Positions 43,091 through 55,042 of a DNA stretch of 64,000 bases are shown one piece after another. The notes beneath the pieces were generated by a model, which saw only the letters and a program-made list of their open reading frames with translations, had not been told where the DNA came from and made no database searches. The DNA is from Thamnaconus septentrionalis (taxonomy: Eukaryota > Chordata > Actinopteri > Tetraodontiformes > Monacanthidae). Both the position numbers and the translations under genes were made by a program. Location: the NCBI GenBank assembly GCA_009823395.1, contig CM020502.1, positions 14,801,501 through 14,865,500 of the forward strand, given 5' to 3'. Within the stretch, counting starts at the first letter, position 1; each line of letters begins with the position of its first letter.

Positions 43091-43250
43091 CAACAAATAT
43101 ATATATATTGTATATGTATATATACATATACACATACAAATGTTATCAGTATTCTGGTATTGGCAACTATTGTACAAGTACAAGTAGAGTATCCAACCCC
43201 GCTATCGGTACCAATACCAAATACCAATACTGGTATTGGAGCATCCCTAC
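42850..43250. mobile_element. MITE with TAG(G/C)GATGC(A/T)CCAATACC ends and internal TA/TG tract
   Basis: 'tagcgatgcaccaatacc' at the left pairs with 'ggtattggagcatcccta' at the right. Both ends carry TA. The middle (about 42,975-43,140) has expanded into mixed (TA)n/(TG)n sequence. Confidence 0.75.
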
Positions 43251-43269
43251 TTTTGAGCTATTTATTTCC

Positions 43270-43390
43270 TATATTTCCTATATTTGTTTCCTGTATTGGG
43301 AAAAGCTTAACATACTGCCCATAAATACATTAATGAAAGTGTATAAACACCTTACAATGACGATGAGTAATTTGGTTTTCCTCACCCAAC
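43270..43390 (-). mobile_element. Possible fragment of the TTAAAGGTCCAGTG family
   Basis: 'gggaaaagcttaacatactgcccataaatac' resembles the left-internal part of the copies at 16.9 and 17.8 kb. The ends are not recognisable. Confidence 0.5.
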
Positions 43391-44090
43391 CCGCAGGTCG
43401 CATTAGTCAAGTCAAATTGAGCAGTATGGTCCAAAGTGCAGCTGGCAGGCTTGAAGGTTCAGGAGGGGGGGGGTGACACGCTGGACCACAAAAAAAATGT
43501 TTTCACCTTGGCAACATGTTCACCAGCTTCCCCAGTTCCCACTTTCCCAGTTTCCCATGAGCTCAGCCCCCCCGCAGCCTCTGCCCAGGCTTCCCTCTCA
43601 TCATCTTCACCACCACCAACCAGCTCCTCTGGGCTCCACTACTGTAACCAAGAGTGAAGGCCTTGGTCTCAGCAGCTTCCTGTCACACAAAAGATCCCTC
43701 TGTTTCTCCACCTACCCCCCTCTTCCCCCCGACCCCCACCCTCTCGGTGTTTCCTCCGCCCCCTCCCCCTTCCTCAACACCCCGGTGGTACATTCCCTCC
43801 CTCTCCCCCGGTGCATTCCTGCTTGACCCCGGCCGGCTGAGGACTCCTTCTGTCAGAGGGAGCTGCGCTGGAGACTGAGCTGATCAGTGGCAGCAGTGTG
43901 ACACCTTGTTGGACGGTGGGGGTCGTGACGGTGGTGGTGGTGGTGGGGGATCTTCAAGAATACGACTGTTGTTAACTCTGCCATGGCCTCGCTTCACCAG
44001 TCGGCCCGTCGAGCTCCTTATTACGTCTGTATATTAAATTGTTTAACCAATTTTTCATCGGTTTCTGATACCTGCGTCTCGTTCACACTC

Positions 44091-44527
44091 GCTGCGTTTC
44101 CATGACAGTTTTTTTTTTGCAAAATAAAAGCGATATTTCCAAAATGTCGACAAAGTACAATTGCAATTTGTTGGTGGTGTTTCCATTGAATGGTGTGAAG
44201 ATCATAAGTCGTCATTCTGGTCAAATCTCGTCCTCCGAGACCCCACTGTGAGGAGGATGGAGGTACGAAACGTTGTTCGTTCTGGAGCAGCTATTTGAGG
44301 TGAACTGGTCACGTGACCCCGTACGTCACGTCCGCTGACGTGCCAATTCGAAAAAAGTGTTCCTATGACGCTTTTGTGATATACCTCTCCATGGATACGT
44401 GTGAAAAACCATCTCATGAGAGCGTCAAAACCTTTTAGCCATATTCGAGAGGTTTTTCCAAGTTGAGCTGTTTCCATCACCAGTTTTTTATTGCCATATT
44501 TAGGTTTTGGGGTCATGGAAATGCAGT
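44091..44527. mobile_element. GCTGCGTTTCCATGAC MITE, copy 2
   Basis: It has the same terminal repeats and interior as the copy at 34,149 (for example 'gtgtttccattgaatggtgtgaag' and 'agagcgtcaaaaccttttagcc'). It is about 437 bp. The right end is slightly decayed (ATGCAGT), and the flanking TA pair is no longer symmetric. Confidence 0.8.
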
Positions 44528-45755
44528 TATGGATGGGGTCTTCATACAAGAGGAGGATGAATGGATCTATTTAGATGCAACCCAAAATTTATACTCCAGT
44601 CCAACTTTCTTTCCTGGCTGTGTCACACTTTACTTCTCTTTTTCTTTCTTCAAATTTAGGCTTTATGTTTGGATAAAACCAAAATATTTCCCTTCAAATG
44701 TGTGACATCAAAGACACCAAGCCATTTTACAGCAGTTTCCATTTTGCACTTGTACCTGGAATCCGTACCAGAGTTTATAGATGAATCAGTTTCCCTCCTT
44801 CAGTCATCAGCAAGCAGCAGCTTCTCAGGATTTTCATCAAACTCTCACTTTGAGTTTCCATCTGTTCAGATGTTTTTGATCGGAGATTCAGATTTTCAAT
44901 CAGAATTGTTTTCGTTTTATTTTTTTGTTTCTTTTAAATCAAAATCTGAATTTTTGATTGACATTTTGTGCCAAATTGTCAAAATCAGGCAACATTGGAT
45001 GGAATGTGCACATACTTACAAAAGGTCCTTTAATAGTCCGATCTAAAGTCTATGAGAGCAACGTCTCTCCTCTGCATATTTAGTTGACTCGGTCACCTCC
45101 CAACTCTGCAAAGCTTTTTGCTCTCAGTGTGAATAGACAATTTCTCAGTGCTGCGTCCTAAACAAAGTGGCCAGTGAGGGTAACTACACTGTTGCCATTA
45201 TGTTGTAATCAAATGTCTTTTATATGTGTGAAACAAATGTTGTGCATGAAGTTATTTCACCTGGGTGTTTGGGACGGACAGTGTGATCATTGCACCTGGT
45301 CCAAAGTGGAAGAAAGAACCAACTCTGATAGTTTTAAACTGCCAAACAAGTGACTGTTGTGAAAACTTTATTGACAGTGTGTAACTGCTTCACGGTTGGA
45401 CGTGTTGTGCTTTCAGAGATGCTCTTCTGCAGACCTTGTTGTTATTGTTGTAACCAGCAGTTATTTTAATTCCTATTGCCTCTCTGTGGTCTCCAACCAA
45501 TCTGCCCATTCTGACCTCTGACCCCTGACAACAACATGTGTTTTTTTTTTCCTCCGCACTGCTTCAGCTCGAGGGAAATGATGTCCTAATTCCAGGACCA
45601 TTCTCTACAGACCGCAGAGGCGGTTATGCATGAAGGTCCAGTTCAGTAAATCAGCAGTTTGTGAAACAGTCAGACAAACTGGATGCCACGTTCACACTCA
45701 CCCCACTCCACCCCTCTTCTTCCCCCAATCCCAGTCGGAGAGGGGGGGCCAATGT

Positions 45756-46317
45756 CCAGTAGTGCTGGAGATTGGTCTTGGTCTCGAGGCCATTTTTTGA
45801 GGTTCTTGATCTCATCTGGGACTGGACGGACTGGGGTTTGTGATCCAGACCAGTGGAGACTCAGCCAACACTGTAATGACACCACAATAATTTGTTTCAC
45901 CACCTCATCCCTCTAGAACTGTGCAGAACCTTGAGATCTTTCCCAACCACCATGAGTGAGATGAGTGTATCTTTAGCGTTGAGTTTAGACATTAAAGGTT
46001 TTTACACATTTTTTGCCATAAGTTCTAGTTAAATTACACTTTATTTTCTTTTTAATGAAAACAAATTAATTTTTATGAAGCGAAGTTGTTTTTTTTAAAT
46101 GGTTGAAAATATCTGACAAAAAGTGATGAAAAGACACCTTGCTGAAAAGAGATGTTGCTGTTCCATTTAGAAGCAAACTAGAATTTAAAAAAGATGCTGG
46201 TCATTTTTTTCTGTTTTGTTGTTATTTTTCTTTGACATACGAAGTCTCCATCTCAATGCTCTCTAGTCTTGATAGTGTTTTGGTCTCCGTTGGCGCCGTC
46301 TGGACTACAACAGTAGT
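45756..46317 (+). mobile_element. 'Tcttggtctc' family element, copy 2
   Basis: Both ends and the 3' half match the 33-kb copy. The part around 45,895-46,040 is diverged or replaced. Confidence 0.75.
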
Positions 46318-46386
46318 AACAACACACACACCCACACACAAACCAGTGAATCTGGTGCTTAGTTTGAACCTCAGCGAGTCCTCTTC

Positions 46387-46751
46387 AAGGTGTCTTTTAA
46401 TCTTTTTCTTGAACATTTTGCTGCTTTGTCAACTATTTTGAACCATTTTCAAAAAAACAACTTTTCTTCATAAAATTAGAAAATCAATAAACTAGGAATA
46501 AGGGGGCAGGATGTCACTCTGGGTGTCAGCAACACAGCGTAAAACAGCAGCCGCTGGATTCATTTCTGTTATTATCGTGTTATTACAGTGTTGGCTGAGG
46601 TTTGACTGGTCCGGATCAAAAATCCCCAGTCCGCCCAGTCCCAGACCGAGACCAGACCCAGTAAAAATGCCTCGGTGCCTCAGAGATGAGACCCAGACCT
46701 TTGAAAAGTGGTCTGGAGACCGAGACCAACCTCCAGGACTACAACACTACG
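46387..46751 (-). mobile_element. 'Tcttggtctc' family element, copy 3, inverted
   Basis: A reverse-oriented, 3'-truncated copy that ends 'aggactacaacactac'. It lies 70 bp from copy 2 and forms an inverted pair with it. Confidence 0.75.
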
Positions 46752-47022
46752 TCGTGTGAAAATCAAAGTCTCTCAGCTGCTCCGCCGTCCTTCTGTAGTG
46801 GTCAGCTGACCTCAGGTGCAGCAAGGTGCCACTGGGACGACAAGGCGACCCCGCCGACCTCCACCACCTCCTCCACCACCTGGCGCTGCCCAGCTGACCA
46901 GCTCTGGGTTGCCAGTTGTGCTCCGCCGGCCCCTCGGTGCCATTCAAAGGACTGAATGCTTCCAATGCTTCACATACTTGCTGCTTCTCCTCTTTCATCC
47001 CCGACAGGAAGAACACAGGCCC

Positions 47023-47024
<2 letters not shown>

Positions 47025-47081
<57 letters not shown>
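47025..47081. repeat. (CT)n microsatellite
   Basis: About 28 uninterrupted units. Confidence 0.95.
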
Positions 47082-47085
<4 letters not shown>

Positions 47086-47190
47086 CCTCCGACAAGCACT
47101 CTCCTGTCGCAAGCAGCGAGAGGTGAGCGTTTTTTTTTCTTTTTTCTTTTTTTTGAACCCAAACAACACCAGGGGTTCGGCCCCAACCAG

Positions 47191-47191
<1 letters not shown>

Positions 47192-47240
<49 letters not shown>
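47192..47240. repeat. (GCT)n triplet repeat
   Basis: Sixteen uninterrupted CTG/GCT units. They would read as poly-Ala, poly-Cys or poly-Leu, or poly-Gln on the other strand. No exon signals surround the repeat, so it is treated as intergenic. Confidence 0.95.
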
Positions 47241-48351
47241 ATAGTTCAATAGACTGATGTGTCAATCAGTACATACAATTATTACTACAAATAAATCAAA
47301 ATGTAGCGGCCCATAAAATTAAGATTGAAGATGGTGAAGTGAACTGTGACATAACAGGACCAGCAACACAGGACAACGAATCAGATGTTAACAGCAGTTC
47401 TTCTTCAGCTGGGTGTTGAGATGGGATTGCAGGTGTGTAGTTCACTACAGTCACCACTGTGTCTTCTCTGCTATGTGGGTTTTTACTTCAGATCATACTG
47501 TGGCGTTTTCTGTTCCAACCACATCCACAACCAGAGCAGCTTTGCTCATGATAATCACCTGGTCAGACAAGCCTGTCGTCTCAAACTTTTTATTGTCTTT
47601 TTGTCTCCTTTAATCAGCTGCTCTGAGTTCAATTGGTTTAGTCTGATGGTGATCAATGCTGCCTCTGAATGCCTTTGAAAGCATGACGTGGATTTGAAAT
47701 GTTATTGTGTTGGTGGCTGTTCTGGTAGAATCAGCTCCAGCTGGTGACCAATCAATCCATCAGACGCACATCAGGATTATATATATATTTATATAATATA
47801 TATATATATAGCTATATCTATCTCTATATATACATACATATAATTTTCGTTTCCTATAAAAAGTAGCAAAAGTTGTGCACAAAAATTGTGTCATCAATTT
47901 TTTGACTGGAACTGTTTCTCAGGTGGGAACTGCACCTCAGTGTGGAGGTGTGTGTCTAAGTGTGTGTGTATTTCCAAGTGTGTGTGTGTCTATGTGTGTG
48001 TGGGTGTGTGTGACTTCATTTGCGGAAAAACTACGAGTGCGACTGTGACTGAACCTGCGTGTGTGTCTGTGTGTCAGAGACGCCGTGGTGCCACCCTGCG
48101 TGTCAGTCAGTAGGTCAGCTGGCCGCCCCTCCCTCCCTCTGTCCATCCTTCCCTCTGTCCGTCCTCCCTCTTCCCTCCTCCTCTCTCCTCCTCAGCCTCT
48201 CTTCTGGAATCTCCACGTGTAAACACCCTCCACCCTCCTCCTCTGCTCTCTCCCTCCACTCACCTCCGTCCTCCTCCTCCTCCTCCTTCATCAATGGTGC
48301 TCATTCATTCGCTCTCACCCTCTGCATGCCTGCGTGCCCCCCTCCACCCAC

Positions 48352-48356
<5 letters not shown>

Positions 48357-48382
<26 letters not shown>
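48357..48382. repeat. (CA)n microsatellite
   Basis: About 13 units. A second run lies at 48,549-48,583. The sequence between is a C-rich pyrimidine tract with a short CAG run. Confidence 0.9.
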
Positions 48383-48383
<1 letters not shown>

Positions 48384-48548
48384 ACCAACTCTGCCTCTAT
48401 TCATTCCTGTGATTTTTCCTGCCTGTACCTTTCCACACACCCAGCGTCGCCCTCTACCTCTCCCTCTCCACCTCTCCCTCCCTTCACAGCAGCAGCTGCA
48501 GCAGCAGCAGCCCCCTTTAAACCACCACTCGAGTCCTATCACTCCCCA

Positions 48549-48584
<36 letters not shown>

Positions 48585-49030
48585 CTCAGCTGCGTTTCAT
48601 TTCGCTGATTGTGGCTTTTTTAGTTCTACCTTGTATTATTCCGAGCTGCCGTTGTTATAACAGTCGCCAAAGCAGGTTAATGTGGGGCCACACCTCTAAC
48701 TACTGAACCACTTCTCGCCAGCTAGATATGCATCTGCACTGCCTCTGTTGTGCACTTTGAGGCTCTCGGTGCTGCCAGTTTGCATTTTTACGGAAAAAAT
48801 GTCAAATAGAATAAACGTGAACTTTGTTTTTTTATTATATTTAATGAGAAAATGATTCATTTTGAGAGTCGTGAAAGTGTTTTTCTTCCCTCTTCTACTA
48901 AATTGCTGTTTTGCCAGTGCAGCCAGCATGCACGCCCCATCTGGGCAAATTATCTTCTAACATTAGGTAATTGTGCTAAATTGAGCTGCAGTTTTACTTC
49001 CCTTGTTTCTGTATTCGGCCCACAGCTGGT

Positions 49031-49310
<280 letters not shown>

Positions 49311-49431
49311 CCTGCTGCGTTCTGAGAGGGAAGAAACAGTGACACAGAGAAACTTGCAACTTCATATGAGACGTTTGCTCAACATCCACAGATCAAGTGT
49401 AACCTGCTGTCCTCTCCCCTCCCTCACTCTG

Positions 49432-49922
49432 CTGTTGCAGTACTGGAGGTTGGTCTTGGTCTTTTCAAGGGTTTCGGACTCGGAGGCATTTTTACTGGGC
49501 CTGGTCTCGGTCTGGGACTGGACGGACTGGGGTTTTTGATCCAGTAGAACCAGTAGAGACTCAGCCAACACTGTAATGACATGATAATAACAAAAGAATC
49601 CAGCTCCTGCCGTTTCACGCTGTGTTGGTGACACCCAGAGTGACACCCTGCCCCCTTATCCCTGCTTCATTGATTTTTTTTTTTTAAATTTCATGAAGCA
49701 AAGTTGCTTTTTTGAAAATGGCTCAAAATAGTTGGCAAGAAAGAGATGTTGCTGTTCCATTTAGAAGCAAACTGGAGTTTTAAAAAGATACTGCTCATTT
49801 TTTTCTGTTTTCTGGTTATTTTTCTTTGATATATAAAGTCTTGGTTGGGTCTCCATCTTGATGCTCTCTAGTCTCGATAAGGTCTTGGTCTGGGTTGGTG
49901 CCGTCTTGACTACAACACTACC
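49432..49922 (+). mobile_element. 'Tcttggtctc' family element, copy 4
   Basis: It runs from 'ctgttgcagtactggaggt' to 'gccgtcttgactacaacacta', with the shared internal blocks. It is about 490 bp, shorter than copy 1 because of internal deletions. Confidence 0.8.
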
Positions 49923-50202
49923 TCACTCTTGCCCCTCGCTCGCCCCTCGCCTCCCTCTCTCCCTCCTGCAGCTTATTTGGAGGTGTGCGGTCGGCTGGGT
50001 GTGTTCGGTGGCGGTGCTCAGGATCACTGAGCCATTCTCTGTATAAACTCTCCTTTATAAGTCGCGCACCTCCAGCCCAGCGAGTTCTTGGGCGCACGAG
50101 AACGTGAACGTGCGCACTGTTCACTCCCTTTCTCCGCTTCCTCCCATGCAGCCGCGGCCCCCTCGCCTCTGATCTATTTCAGTGTCTTGTGGCCAGCAGG
50201 GT

Positions 50203-50208
<6 letters not shown>

Positions 50209-50273
<65 letters not shown>
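50209..50273. repeat. (GT)n microsatellite
   Basis: About 32 units. Confidence 0.95.
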
Positions 50274-50276
<3 letters not shown>

Positions 50277-50390
50277 TAGCGGCCCTGCCCAGTAAAATAC
50301 AGACTTTTCAAGGAAGTCGGCAATATAATATGGCCGCTTTATTGTAATTACAAGCTTCTCCTTTTGGAAGCAGCACACAGTGAGGGAGGG

Positions 50391-50394
<4 letters not shown>

Positions 50395-50475
<81 letters not shown>
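50395..50475. repeat. (GA)n microsatellite
   Basis: About 40 uninterrupted units. Confidence 0.95.
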
Positions 50476-50477
<2 letters not shown>

Positions 50478-51365
50478 GCCCACTTGCAGAGTCTGACTCC
50501 CAAAGCTCCCAACGCCGTCTCTCACTCCTTGAATTCAGTCTCTACCAAGCTGAAAGTTTCCTTTACTGGTCTCGACCTCCAATGGAGTCAGAAGATTCAA
50601 CTTAAGGTTCCACTGGTCCATTTTTAACATCGCAATATTCTTATTCCTGGTTCCATCTGAGGAAAGAGCCCGCTGATGGGTGGCCCAGACTGGCAGAACC
50701 CTCCCTTCAGGGGAAACCTGGTGGTTATTTAGGCTCTTAGCAAACCTTAAATTACCGGCGGGCAAATGACAAGGTTTTATTAATTCCAACATGGCCGCCA
50801 CGGGAGCCTAATTGTATAATGGAAGGTTCGGCGTTTACACTTCGCACAGGTTCCCCCAGAGCACCTGCAGCCTCGCTGGGATATTTTTAGCCGTCGCACC
50901 TTCTACGGATGGTCAGTGTAAGGCCGAATGGAGGATGAGGTCATCCTGGTGGTGCTGGTGGTGGTGGAGGAGGTGGTGACCCTTAACGTGCTGTCGCCCT
51001 TGCATTTGGAATCTGTGGTACCTCCACAATATGGCTGCTCAGCAGAACGTGTGTTTTATTGTGTTGGCAGGGGAGGGTGGTTTTGTTCTGCATTTAGCCG
51101 AGGGTGTGACCCTCGCACAAGTGGAGCGAGCTGGACGCTAAAAGTGCACACTTGGGTCTGCGCTATGCAATCAGTGAGAGATATAAAAAGAATATGTAAA
51201 CTTTACAAAATCACCTGGTATAACCGGATTGCGTTGCAGTTTGTGTCTCTGACCAGACAGACAGAAGTGTCTTAAAAATAACAATTAGAAAATCCTTCCT
51301 ATAGTGTTCTGTACGTATCTGTTTCAATAGTTTGTTTTTTTCTAGTCTCCATAACAGAACTAGAC

Positions 51366-51609
51366 CACGCTTCACAACTGGTGGAGTCTCAGCACCCACA
51401 TGTTTTCCTCTTAATGAAGTCACAACTCAAATTACACAAAAATAATCATTCTATCATGTCTAGTGAGCAAATGATTGAATTGAATTGTGTGTCCTGCAAA
51501 ATAAATGCCCAACATTTTCTCCATAAATATGTATATTTTAAAATCCCTTTTAAGAAAAGGTCACGACCCAATCAAAGCACCTCTGCGACCCACCAGTTGA
51601 GAAACACTG
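51366..51609. mobile_element. hAT-like MITE, relative of the element at 35,313, without nested insertion
   Basis: It shares 'gattgaattgtgtgtcctgc' and 'aaaataaatgcccaacattt' and the right end 'cccaccagttgagaaacactg'. The left end is decayed ('cttcacaactggtgg'). Confidence 0.8.
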
Positions 51610-52552
51610 AACTCATTGCCTGCTACTAATCAAAGGGTCTCAGCGCGCTTTACTTCTGATATACAATGATTGAGCATCAACCAATAGGTTCATTTAAAAC
51701 TGAAAACTCTTTCTGCTCATTTGTCCATTTTTTGATTAAAAATAGCTCCTGTAAAAGTTCTTCACACTTTGTCCTGGTGTATCTACATAAACTCTTCCAC
51801 AAACACATTCCCCACATGTCTCTCCGGGTACCTCTTTCTCTTTTTTTTTACTGCTTGTGGTCTCCACTTTGGTAGGACACTGGGTCCAGAACTTCACAGT
51901 ACATTCTGCAAAAACACTCGCTTGCATCCAAAGAGCAAAAATAACATTTGAAAACACCCACAGAGCATTTCTCAAACGCTCTCAGATTTGGAAGGAAAAC
52001 AATGCAGTGAAAATGCCATCCCTGTGAAAATACAGTGTGCGCAATATGAGGGAAAACATCTCAGATTGGAACTTTAGGATTAGATCAGTGTGTTTGTGGA
52101 GCTCCATCAGTCAGGAGACCTGCTCCCTCAATGTCAGCCATCAAATAAATCTTCAGTAATAGAAGTCGATTTTCCTGCACCTACATTTGGGAGCGCCGAT
52201 GACTGCGTTTGCCTTTTGGCGTCTGCACTGTAATGTATAGTAATTGATGGCTGCAGCAGCCACGTTGGTGATTTCAAAGGAGGATCACACAGCTGCTGCT
52301 CCTTTTCATTCTACCTACATCAAAGCTTCAGGTAAGAATTCCCTGCAAACGCTCTTTTTTTGGCAGACATTTATAGAAACCCCTCAAAAAATAACGATTA
52401 CTAATGCTGAACAAAATAACAGAAACATGGCACCGACTCAGAAGAAGTAGTGGACATTTATGCACATTCAGTCGGAAGTTCATGGTGCAGCATTTTTTAA
52501 TGGAAGCAACTTGGGTTTGTTTTTTTTGTGCTTGGCTTCGTTCTTCTTAGAC

Positions 52553-52930
52553 CAGGGATGGGCAAACTACGGCCCGGGGGCCATATGAGGCCCTTAAACT
52601 TTTTAATCCGGCCCGCCGAACTTGAAGAAATGATATTAATAGTCATTCAGTCATAAAATAGCAGTATTTCATCCATTTGTTTCAGTGTTTTCAGAGTCAT
52701 TTCAATAAAGAGCTAAACACCGTGGGGCTGCAAAGACACTGATTTGGTTGCAGCTTTGCTTTGGTTGATTTTCAATTACCATTAAATCACATGTTTTCTA
52801 CATATCCCATAATGTATTTTTTCACCAAAACACTCCACCCATCTGCTGCTGCTCCGGCTCCTCTGTCACATTTTAGAACCCATTGTGGCCCCACTGAGAC
52901 ACATTTTGGAAAACAATAGGAGGGTGATTT
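52553..52930 (+). mobile_element. hAT-like element fragment (CAGGGATGGGCAAACTACGG end)
   Basis: The start 'cagggatgggcaaactacgg' followed by 'cccgggggccatatgaggccc' is a well-known hAT-type terminus in animals. No right-end inverted repeat was found, so the copy is truncated and the 3' boundary is approximate. Confidence 0.65.
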
Positions 52931-53323
52931 AGATTGGAAAGACCACAAAATGCTCAGGCGCGTCCCTGCTCACTCCCCTCTAAAAAAAAAAAAGAGGAAA
53001 AATCAGACTGGGTTGAGGAGGGCAGCGGGCGGGAAGGAAGAAATGAGTGAGAAAGAGTGAGCAGGCGGCATGAAGGGATAATTATGGCTAATTGCAGCTT
53101 TCTGACTGTGGAGTCTGATGCACTCAAAGAAAGTGCCTGAGCAGAGGCTGCCACTGCAGGAACTTTTACACGGCAGACGCCCCGGCACGAGGAGGAGGAG
53201 CCACTTTGAAATGTGTGTGATCACATGAAGCGCGGCTGACGGCCAGGTTTACTAGAGGGATTTCAAAATGAGGAGGCCACCGTGTCTGGATGGAGTGAGA
53301 GAGTTCAGTGTGACACATCCAAT

Positions 53324-53331
53324 AGATAGAA

Positions 53332-53388
<57 letters not shown>

Positions 53389-53413
53389 CAGATAGACAGA
53401 TAGATAGACAGAC

Positions 53414-53487
<74 letters not shown>

Positions 53488-53505
53488 TCAGACAGACAGT
53501 CAGAC

Positions 53506-53560
<55 letters not shown>

Positions 53561-53566
53561 TAGATT

Positions 53567-53628
<62 letters not shown>

Positions 53629-53632
53629 TGGC

Positions 53633-53701
<69 letters not shown>
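53324..53701. repeat. Compound (GATA)n/(GACA)n array
   Basis: About 380 bp of tetranucleotides in alternating GATA and GACA blocks with rare single changes. This composition is that of Bkm-type repeats. Confidence 0.95.
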
Positions 53702-54347
53702 CTAATCTTAAATATTTTCAGCATAGTAACATGCAATCAGTTTAAAACCATTTGATTGGATGCTGCATTGTTGTCCAGGATTCTTAGTGTCCATCCAGCA
53801 TTATGACTGCTGAAAGAGCTGTTGTGGAGAGGATGGGAGAAGTGGTGTATAATGTCAAACAAAAAAAAGATGCTTCCTTGCTCGCTCACTGCATTTTAAC
53901 CATTTTGAAGGTCTTCTGTGCTTCAGTGCTCCTCTCTGGCAAAACATATAGAAACAGCATTGATTGTGTATGAAATATTTCACCTGATGTAGTGATGATT
54001 GTAGCTTCATAGGACAAATCTGGGGGGAAACCAAGCCAATAACATAACAATGCCACGTGATTCTGACCAATAGCAACAGGAGGAGGGCGGGGCGAGTGGC
54101 GCGGACAGAGCTCCGATTGGCTCGTGGCGGCGCCCGAGCGTTTCGACCGATTTTGTCTCGAGAGGTTTTGATCCGTAAAAGACAACAAAGATTTAAAAAA
54201 AAAAAAAGAAAAATGAGCTCATAAAAGTTTGATTGTTGCTTCTTGCGCGCGGGCGCACGTGCGTTGCTCGCGCCTCCTCGCACCTCTGCGCGTCCCCACG
54301 GTCAGCGGGCGGACGCGTGCCCCTTGTTTCAACCACGTCCCCCCCTC

Positions 54348-54350
<3 letters not shown>

Positions 54351-54401
<51 letters not shown>
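54351..54401. repeat. (AC)n microsatellite upstream of the collagen exon
   Basis: 25 units, about 640 bp before the candidate col11a2 start codon. A complementary (GT)14 run follows at 54,479-54,506. Confidence 0.95.
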
Positions 54402-54402
<1 letters not shown>

Positions 54403-54474
54403 CTCCTCCGCCCCCTCCTTTTCTCTGTGGATCGTCCACTTAACACGCGCACAGATGCTCCCTGTCTTTCTCCG

Positions 54475-54478
<4 letters not shown>

Positions 54479-54506
<28 letters not shown>
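54479..54506. repeat. (GT)n microsatellite
   Basis: 14 units, complementary to the (AC)n run 78 bp upstream. Confidence 0.95.
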
Positions 54507-55042
54507 GCGTGAGTGAAGAAGCGCAGAGCGAGACAGAGAGAGGGGTGAGAGAGAGAGAGAGAGAGCGCTGGTTGAAGGTCTCTCCACCACTTGTTGTCCC
54601 TCTCAATGGGGCTTCAGCACTAAAAGGGGGTGAAAGAAGTTAAAACGAGTCCGTTTTTAGCCCACGGACGCCCCCCCAACCTCCCTCCTCCATCCTCCAC
54701 CCAGCCACCCCACCCACCTAGACTCTGCTGTTCAACCTCTGGCGCATCAGCAGCTCGAGGTCCATCCACGCAGAGTCTCCGGGCGGGAGGCGCAGCTGCA
54801 GCTCGTGGCCAGAGGCGTTGCCTTTTCTTTTTCTTTTTTTTTCTTTTCCTTTTTCCCCCCTTCTTCTTCTTCTCCTTTTTTCTTTTTTTTCCGTCCGCAG
54901 CCTCGCTGAAGGTTCAGTCGAGTCGCCCTCGATCCGGTCGGCTGGCTTTCCCCGCAGAGGATACCGTCCCGGCAGAGAGACACAGTGAGAGCCAGTGAGA
55001 GCCAGTGAGAGCAGGGTTGCAGCTCGCTGCAAGCGACACACT

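Larger units (their letters stand above)
54230..55042 (+). promoter_or_regulatory. col11a2: Candidate col11a2 promoter and 5' leader
   Basis: CpG-rich DNA with many CGCG and GCGC words at 54,240-54,320 and again from 54,740. A pyrimidine tract of about 80 bp (54,820-54,895) ends in CCGCAG at 54,900, which could be a 3' splice site for a leader exon or a polypyrimidine promoter element. The ten-base unit CAGTGAGAGC is repeated perfectly three times at 54,983-55,012. A five-codon upstream frame (ATG at 54,606, stop TAA) lies before the tract. Confidence 0.4.

Noticed and set aside
46747..47265. 172-residue minus-strand frame with poly-Ala and poly-Gln variants
   Set aside because: It is made of the CTG run, the CT run and a reverse repeat copy. 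There is no independent coding evidence.
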